Assembly: GCA_030704615.1 (NCBI GenBank) | Contig: CM060731.1 | Span: forward strand, 47,740,001 to 47,804,000 | Reading direction: 5' to 3' | Origin: Takakia lepidozioides | Lineage: Eukaryota; Streptophyta; Takakiopsida; Takakiales; Takakiaceae | Length of the DNA: 64,000 nt | Shown: in pieces, positions 58,901-64,000 of the stretch | How positions within the stretch are numbered: position 1 is the first letter of the stretch | Layout: every line of letters begins with the position of its first letter | Made by a program: the position numbers and the translations under genes | Notes under the pieces: generated by a model | Databases searched by the model: none | What the model was told of the DNA's origin: nothing | What the model saw: the letters and a program-made list of their open reading frames with translations, nothing else

Positions 58901-60558
58901 CCAACCCAGTGAAGGTGTTCACAGACAATGTCACGGTGAAGTATTTTGCCACGCAGCCCAAGTTGTCCCCAAAACAACTTAGGTGGCAAGATACTTTGGC
59001 GGTGTTCGACGTGGATATTCAGTACAAACCGGGACGAGACAACGTGGTGGCCGATGCTTTAAGTAGAAAGCAGCAGCTCTTGTTGGTGTACAAGGGCGAG
59101 ACGACGCTCCAAAGGAAGATCCGGAAGGCTTGTCGGAAGGATGAGCTGGCAAAGTCCGTGATGCAGGACTTGAGAACGGGGGTTAAATCGCAGTTCCACT
59201 TGCAAAATGGGTTGCTCCGGTATAAGCAAAAGCGTCTCTACGTGCCGAAGGGAGGGATCAGAGATAGCCTCTTGAGAGAATGCCATGATAGCCCGCTTGC
59301 GGGCCACGGCGGAGCCAAGCGCACTGCGGCACTCTTGAAGAAAGAGTATTTCTGGCCCAAACTGAGGGAGGAGGCAGAGGAGTATGTCAAGACATGCACC
59401 ACATGCCAACAAAACCGGAGCGAGTACAAAAAGCAAGCGGGGCTGTTACAACCCTTGCCAATTCCAGAGGGGACTTGGGAAAGCATCTCGATGGATTTCA
59501 TGACTGCTATGCCGCTGTCAAAAGGATTCGATGCAATCATGGTGGTGGTGGATAGGTTCAGTAAAATGGGCCATTTCATCCCCACCAAGGAGACGGCAAC
59601 GGCGCAGGAGACAGGACGACTTTACTTTGCCCACGTCTTAAAGCATCATGGAGTCCCGAAGGATATTGTCTCGGACCGCGATCCAAAGTTTACGAGTAAA
59701 TTCTGGAGAGCACTTTGGAAGAAGATGGGGACGAGGCTGAAGATGAGCACCGCCTTCCGACCTACGACCGACGGCCAAACAGAAAGAGTGAATTCCGTAG
59801 TGAAGCAGATCTTGCGGAATTACGTGTCGGTAGACCAAACAGACTGGGTGAAACACTTAGACGCGGTAGAGTTCTGTTATAATAACACAGAACACTCCGC
59901 AACGGGAGTTTCCCCTTTCGTATTGGTCTATGGAAAAGCACCTCTGGTGCCGACAAGTTGGGCCGCCCAGGACGTTGAGGAACCGGCAGTAGCGGCGGTA
60001 CTGGAAGAACGCGAGCGTTTGTTGAAGCTCGCAAAGTACAACATCGCCAAAGCTAGGAAACGGTATGAAAGGCAGGCGAATCGGAAGCGGAGGGAAGTGA
60101 AGTTTGAGGCAGGCACAGAGGTCTGGTTGAACATCAAGAATTTCCGACTACCTCCGGAAGTGAGTCCGAAGTTCGTACCTCCGTATGCGGGTCCCTTTCG
60201 CATTCGGAAGATTATGAATGAGGATGTGTATGAATTGGAGCTGCCGGCAAACAGCAAGGTGCACCCAGTATTCCATGTCTCCCTTTTGAAGCCTTACTTC
60301 AAAGATGAAGCACGTCCGAATCGGCATCAAGTGTTGCGTCCGCCACCTATGTTGTTGGATCATGAAAATGAACCTGAGTACGAGGTGGAGGCAATACTTA
60401 AGTCGAGGAGGTTCAAGAACCGAGAAACGGAGTATCTCGTCAAATGGAAGGGCTATCATCATGTGGAGGCATCTTGGGTGCGTGCCTCAGAAATGGGAAA
60501 CGCGTCCGAGGCGGTTGCAGCTTTCGAAGGGCGACCTCAAAAGCGGAAGAAGCGTTGA
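55996..60558 (+). CDS. Gag-Pol polyprotein of the Ty3 chromovirus
   Basis: 1520 residues from ATG 55996 ([10 protein letters not shown]); the open frame upstream only reads through the primer-binding site. Order: Gag capsid region (about 110-260), zinc knuckle [14 protein letters not shown] (341-354), protease with DIGASHSF (425), reverse transcriptase with YIDDIL (766), RNase H (from about 913), integrase with HHCC finger (about 1096-1140) and D-D-E residues in DFMTAMP, SDRDPKF and GQTERVN, then a C-terminal chromodomain (about 1459-1510; [27 protein letters not shown]). The chromodomain places it among chromoviruses, which favour heterochromatin. Gag and Pol are in one frame with no stop or shift, so they are made as a single protein and cut by the protease. 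Confidence 0.95.
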   Translation: MGSGKPKRKRNGPKDDDPGEPDGGGVSPRRPFEVAMHVSENEAAQEREESEESEPKESLRAPTNQEMPPMPAAFWEGLLAQFGGTLKDVLKAANATSTKAKFKVKPKEPDTFEGVRNRKALNTWLLELEQYFRAAKLSDEDRVEVAPTYLRSCAQQWWQKRLHDRGPSPETLNWSGFKELMKRQFVPLNASWLARDKMRNLKQTDDIRGYVQAFNVLLLEVADMAEPEMVFNFVAGLAPWARRKLEEKPPKTLNKAIERAECFSDVPRGERQGRTELNHKKTRQEGDSFRPEKKWDRPRGDNGMWKSKGGPSHVKAAPGASKGKAGGAAYGGQKATFDGVCFNCGEPGHMAKKCTKPRQLNMTRATTELSEDTISRLVEAVVTRTCKVGKFSCELYQETGALRKGSQLLFVDGIISGTYVSLLVDIGASHSFMTPATAQKLGLPTSDVGASIEVRSAKGEPQLATRLVFDVPLQLGSWEGRENFTICEIDGVDLILGMTFLSKSGAVIDGRKRVVTLPCGNGGEVLRVSETPKSVGGRINLLSAREWAVEEAHEPQFLLYIREVKGEGDGEPSPDWIKGILEKYQDVMPEDLPSGLPPRRGVDHKIEVIPGTEPPAKAPYRLSHRELVELKTQLKDLMSKGYIRPSKSPYGAPVLFADKKDGTLRMCVDYRALNKVTIKNRYPLPRIDDLFDRLAGAKYFSRIDLRSGYHQIRVAEGDEEKTACRTRYGSYEFLVMPFGLTNAPATFSTLMNSLFQEWLDDFVIVYIDDILVYSKTKEEHLEHLKRVFQKLREGKLYAKASKCEFGVTKVEFLGHVITQDGIKMDDRKVRAILDWEPPTSVPGVRSFLGLASYYRKYVRNFAKIAGPLSDLLCKSKVWAWNTFCGQAFAELKQRMAEAPVLKIPEFDRPFEIHTDASDFAIGGVLMQDGRPVAYESKKLNEVERRWPTHEKEMKAVVHCLELWCHYVGSNPVKVFTDNVTVKYFATQPKLSPKQLRWQDTLAVFDVDIQYKPGRDNVVADALSRKQQLLLVYKGETTLQRKIRKACRKDELAKSVMQDLRTGVKSQFHLQNGLLRYKQKRLYVPKGGIRDSLLRECHDSPLAGHGGAKRTAALLKKEYFWPKLREEAEEYVKTCTTCQQNRSEYKKQAGLLQPLPIPEGTWESISMDFMTAMPLSKGFDAIMVVVDRFSKMGHFIPTKETATAQETGRLYFAHVLKHHGVPKDIVSDRDPKFTSKFWRALWKKMGTRLKMSTAFRPTTDGQTERVNSVVKQILRNYVSVDQTDWVKHLDAVEFCYNNTEHSATGVSPFVLVYGKAPLVPTSWAAQDVEEPAVAAVLEERERLLKLAKYNIAKARKRYERQANRKRREVKFEAGTEVWLNIKNFRLPPEVSPKFVPPYAGPFRIRKIMNEDVYELELPANSKVHPVFHVSLLKPYFKDEARPNRHQVLRPPPMLLDHENEPEYEVEAILKSRRFKNRETEYLVKWKGYHHVEASWVRASEMGNASEAVAAFEGRPQKRKKR

Positions 60559-61461
60559 TAGGGACATCAACCTTGGAGCGTGGGGGAGGAAATGCATGCT
60601 TAGCCCGGTTTAGCTAGTTTATGAATCCGATTGCAAAAACTTGTATTGTACAAAATGTGCTATAAATGAAATGGATTCCAAATGTTATGCGTCCTATTTT
60701 GTTTGGAATGGTGATGCATGGTATGGTTGGCTAGTGTGTAGAATGCATGCTAGCTTATAAAAGTGGGAGAGGTAGATTGGGTTAATCGTGTGTTTGCGTA
60801 GTGCCAAAATCGGGTGACCCCCATCCAAGGGGCAATGAAACTTGCGCCTTCTTTGGGAGTTCACGTGCTAGTGCGCACCTGGCGCGTGCGCGTACTATAA
60901 CTGCGCTACCGAGGGGTTGCCTTGTAGTGCGGGCTAACGCGGAAGCTACGTGCTTCCGTTCACGTACTATAATCGTGTAGCCTCGGGACGAAGTCGTAGT
61001 GCGGCTTCGGCGTGTTCCCGTACCTCAGGCCAGCATTCCAAGGCGGACCCAATTGCAGTGATTGGGCGCACGGTTGGTTCAAGGTTATCTTCCTAGTCAA
61101 AGAGGGTTCCAGATGAACCCTTGCTCAAGGTGATGCCAAAAGCGGCCTCATGAGCGATCGCAAGCAATGTTGTTGCAGTAAGGCGATTCGATCCTCGGGG
61201 AGGATGGTTCCTTGGCCTTGAAGTAGGCCAAGAAGAGTGCACTGGGAGGAGCTGGAGAGGCTCCACCCTTGGCCGGGACTTGGAGGAAGTCGGCCGAACT
61301 AGCTAGTGGAGAGTAGAGTCAAGTGTGGGGTTTGGTTCTTTGCCATGGGACGCCATGGTACGGAAACAAACTCCTTGATGTGGGACGCCACAACTTGGAT
61401 GTTCGTTTCTACAAAATGGACAAATTGATGAGGACATCGACTCCCTGTTGGTAGGGGTGTG
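60559..61461 (+). other. 3' untranslated region and polypurine tract of the chromovirus
   Basis: About 900 bp without genes between the Pol stop and the 3' LTR. The bases directly before the LTR (GGTAGGGGTGTG) are the only purine-rich stretch there and are the probable plus-strand primer, although it is a weak one. Confidence 0.6.
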
Positions 61462-62189
61462 TGTCGCGGCCCTTTGCCTTGAGGGCAGGGGGTCGGGACA
61501 CATGAGGGGCTGCCCCTATGGTGGGGGCAGCGGCAGCGATAGGTAGGGGGGGCTGAAGCACCCTTGAGTGCCCAAGGCACTCAGGGAAGCGGAGGCGCTC
61601 ACTAGGTGGAGCCCCGCACGCCGGTTTGCGGTGGGGGTGGCTCCACAAGGGGTGGTGGTAGCTTAGCGGGACTTAGTGGGGGTGGCATAGGACTCACCAT
61701 GGGGGCGGAGACCTCGTGGTGGGAGTCGTGGGGAGTCTTGGGACTCATCACGGTCCATAGGGGCCGTGGTGAGCGGGCCAAGACTCACCGCGACTCATCA
61801 CCGGGAGTCGAGGGTTTTCGTGGTGGTTCGCCATAAAATAGCATGGCTAGTTGTGAAACCCCCGCGGACAACTACAGAAGTATATATAGGGAGTAATAAC
61901 CCTGAGAACGGTGCAAGCCCGTTGATGACCAAAAACTAGTGAGTAAGCGAGCGAGCCGGAAAGCGACCAAAGAGTGGGGAGCTGTTCCGGACTGCCATCT
62001 ACCAAAGGGAATTCTCCTAGGCCCAAATAGGTGGAGGGTTTAGTGGGAAGCGAAGGGGGGGACCGTTATGTCCCGGTGAGCAGCCGAAGCTCCAAGTTGG
62101 CCCGGGCGGCCAGGTTGGGAGTCGGGCGCGCGCATCAAAGCGAGTAACTATGACTTGAAGGGGAGCTTACCAAAGTGAGGTGCGCGACA
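61462..62189 (+). repeat. 3' LTR of the Ty3 chromovirus
   Basis: 728 bp, same length as the 5' LTR, without gaps between them. By eye 17 differences; at least five are C/T or G/A changes at CG dinucleotides. Confidence 0.95.
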
Positions 62190-62194
62190 CGCAG
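62190..62194. repeat. 5-bp target-site duplication (right) of the Ty3 chromovirus
   Basis: CGCAG, identical to 55208-55212. Confidence 0.9.
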
Positions 62195-62639
62195 CGAGTG
62201 CAAGCAGGCGTGGGATGGCAGGAGCGTCGGCAGCACATCAACATACAGCCAGTAGTAAGTGCGGGCCCCGGCAGGTGAGCTGTGGACTTAGCAAAGAACG
62301 AGTGCAAGGCTGAAAGCATGCGTGGGCCTGCGGGAAGGTGGAGTTGCGAGCAACTTCCTAAGTCTCTTCTAGGGTTTGCCCCCAACCACCCTAACCCCGT
62401 CCGTTGGATGTAACCAGGCCTGGGCCCTGGCATGCTGGATTTCCGCCACGTGGCAGCATTCAACGGCCATTTTCCGTTTTCTTAGAAGATAAGAACGGCT
62501 GGAATCCGTCCAGGCATGCCTACTAAGGCATATTTCCGGCATATTCTGATACGGAAAGGCAAAAATCCGTCCTAAAGCAAGGCACTCAGATGATTTCCTC
62601 TTAGGCCATTTTTTCTGTCGGTTCATTTTCCGGAGGTTT
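62195..62639. other. Former 5' flank of the hAT gene, no gene seen
   Basis: Before the Ty3 insertion this adjoined 55212. CAGGCCTGGGCCCTGG near 62415 resembles a hAT terminal sequence, but no partner or 8-bp duplication was found. Confidence 0.3.
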
Positions 62640-63094
62640 CATGTCATACCCGGAAATTCCAGGATGGCACTCGGCTGGCATGTAACTGGCTGCCGGTTCT
62701 CCCCGTTCGTTGATCATCTGCACAAGGACATCAGACTCATCAATTGTCTGGAACGACAGCATCCCGCCATGTTGGCAGCTCCACTAGCGCCCAACTATCT
62801 ATGGAGCAGGAAGAATCAGATAGGAATTGGAGGCATAAGAGAACCTCTAGAAAGGGCAAATCCAAAGCCCACCTCTCGTTTGAATCCTCTGGATGCAAAT
62901 CAATGAGCCTCTGCAGTCTTGTCTCGCTGCTATGGACCTACCCATCCTTAGTCTCCTGCAGCCTCTCTCAGATTTGGCCACGGGGCAGTGTCTCCTTTAT
63001 CATCCTTATGATTGTTTTTCCTGAGGTTATTTTCTCCTCAGTTTTATTAATAAAATTTGTCAGGGCTCCCCTGTTCAAAAAAAAAAAAAAAAAA
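62640..63094 (+). mobile_element. Retroposon 3' end with poly(A) tail
   Basis: Short decayed frames end in AATAAAATTTG and, 20 bases on, a run of 18 A (63077-63094). A polyadenylation signal followed by a pure A run in genomic DNA indicates reverse-transcribed RNA, probably a truncated LINE or processed transcript. The 5' limit and target duplication are not clear. Confidence 0.55.
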
Positions 63095-63210
63095 GTTGTA
63101 GTCAAAAGAAAGGATGAAGAAAGCGTAAAGTGCAGTGTAATTAGTAGTTATCATCAGTTCTGAATTCGACGCTTGGTTTATTACTACATGCCACTAAATT
63201 AATTAATATT

Positions 63211-63494
63211 TGACGCCTTGGGAAGGAAGGGTAAATTACTGGTCTCTCCATCCCCAAGGGTTACTGCCCTCCGCTTCGGAAGGGTGGACACGTGGACATC
63301 TTTGTGACACCAATAGGTGGATTGCTGTGACAACCAAGTTTTAGCACAGTGGTAATGGGCACATACCACTTGGGAAGTGGTTGTGGGATAAATCAACCAA
63401 TTGGTGTCACAAAGTTGCCCACCTTCCTATTGGAAGGTAGTAACCCTTCGGGGTGAAGAGCCACCATAATTTACCCTTCCTTCCGGAGGCGTCA
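63211..63494. mobile_element. Foldback MITE, 284 bp
   Basis: Imperfect inverted repeats of about 110 bp: both ends read inwards TGACGCC, then GGAAGGAAGGGTAAATTA, then AAGGGTTACT and CTTTGTGACACCAAT. The centre is about 60 bp. It has no ORF. The flanks are AT-rich (AATATT / TATATT) and the target duplication cannot be fixed; TA or an AT-rich 3-5 bp is possible. Confidence 0.85.
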
Positions 63495-63539
63495 TATATT
63501 ATTATATAGAAATGGTGTGGCAATCATCATCCATCTATT

Positions 63540-63990
63540 ATTTGGTAGTGTGATCGCTTAGAGCTCTTCCACGTAATCCATGGGTGTCTTGATAAAGCCA
63601 TCGTCAAGGACAGCAAGAATCTCACTGAATCTTACAGTCCACAGCCCAGGATCCAATTTCTACAACGCATTCCTTACGCATTTCCGGACAACTCAAATTC
63701 ACGTACCGCCTTGATTGGACTTTGCATTCATAGACAGGGCACGACTTGAATGGCGGCCATGGGATTCCCATGGGAGGAGTGCCCCAGATGTGCAACTCTT
63801 TGCGTTGGGGGTGCGGAAAATATGGTATTGAGGTAGCGCCATGCTCCTTTCACTCTCTTTTTGGGTGAGAGTTGTGCCATGTACATACTATAGGTGGCGT
63901 CAAAACATCTCATGGCTCTCTCTCTGCCAATTCGGAAGAGACGTTCACATGCATTTGCACTAACGTCATGAGCCATCAGAACAACTTTGA
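63540..63990 (+). mobile_element. LINE fragment (inverted copy of 22745-23075)
   Basis: The plus strand reads IHGCLDKAIVKDS, then NSRTALIGLCIHRQG and a Cys-containing CPRCATLCVGG stretch, with stops. It matches the minus strand of 22745-23075. The piece runs nearly to the window edge, so more may lie beyond. Confidence 0.55.
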
Positions 63991-64000
63991 AAAAAGAGAG

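Larger units (their letters stand above)
55213..62189 (+). mobile_element. Complete Ty3/gypsy chromovirus
   Basis: A 6977-bp element with two 728-bp LTRs (TG...CA), a tRNA-iMet primer-binding site, one uninterrupted Gag-Pol frame ending in a chromodomain, and a 5-bp target duplication. The LTRs differ at 17 of 728 positions by my count, 15 of them transitions. It lies just upstream of the hAT gene, whose left part it separates from its former 5' flank. All catalytic motifs are intact, so it may still be mobile. Confidence 0.95.

Overview
This window is nuclear DNA of a streptophyte (green plant lineage). Evidence: an intact five-exon plant-type glyoxal oxidase gene, a B3-type DNA-binding domain and pieces of a plant RlmI-like rRNA methyltransferase gene, with GT-AG introns, set in a dense nest of transposable elements. 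The mix of elements, above all a Ty3 retrotransposon carrying a DNMT3-like cytosine methyltransferase, points to a charophyte alga such as Chara, but a bryophyte or fern cannot be excluded from sequence alone.

Layout. 519-19141 (minus): decayed Ty3/gypsy element with gag, protease, DNMT3-like methyltransferase, RT/RNase H, integrase and a C-terminal PHD finger. It is cut in two inside the methyltransferase by an 11.4-kb Mutator-like (MULE) element at 4480-15843 (element A) with a 10-bp target duplication. 19800-24400: minisatellites, degenerate tandem repeats and a LINE fragment. 24411-28779 (minus): intact glyoxal oxidase gene with two inverted LINE 3' ends in its introns. 28780-35200: almost empty, with a triplicated ~240-bp unit. 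35216-37444: RlmI-like exons (plus), a coiled-coil ORF and a B3-domain gene (minus). 39530-42600: repeat-rich. 42607-52180: a second, degenerate copy of the MULE-like element (element B). 52834-54950 (minus): frameshifted hAT transposase. 55213-62189: complete, apparently intact Ty3 chromovirus with 728-bp LTRs and a 5-bp target duplication. 62640-64000: poly(A)-tailed retroposon end, a 284-bp MITE and another LINE fragment.

The notable system is the two-gene MULE-like element, present twice. One gene encodes a SWIM-finger transposase. The divergent multi-exon gene encodes a protein that I read as a ParB-like domain followed, after a long spacer, by an N4/N6-type DNA methylase fold. The introns of the latter gene hold arrays of palindromes: 22-bp sites in A, and 26-bp sites on a 116-bp period in B, sharing the core CGTCAACG (or its complement). 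A ParB-like protein, a methylase-like domain and palindromic arrays in one transposon suggest a self-encoded DNA-binding or modification system. In element A both genes have open frames through all exons. In B the transposase frame is open, but the ParB/methylase gene is broken and has lost its methylase half.
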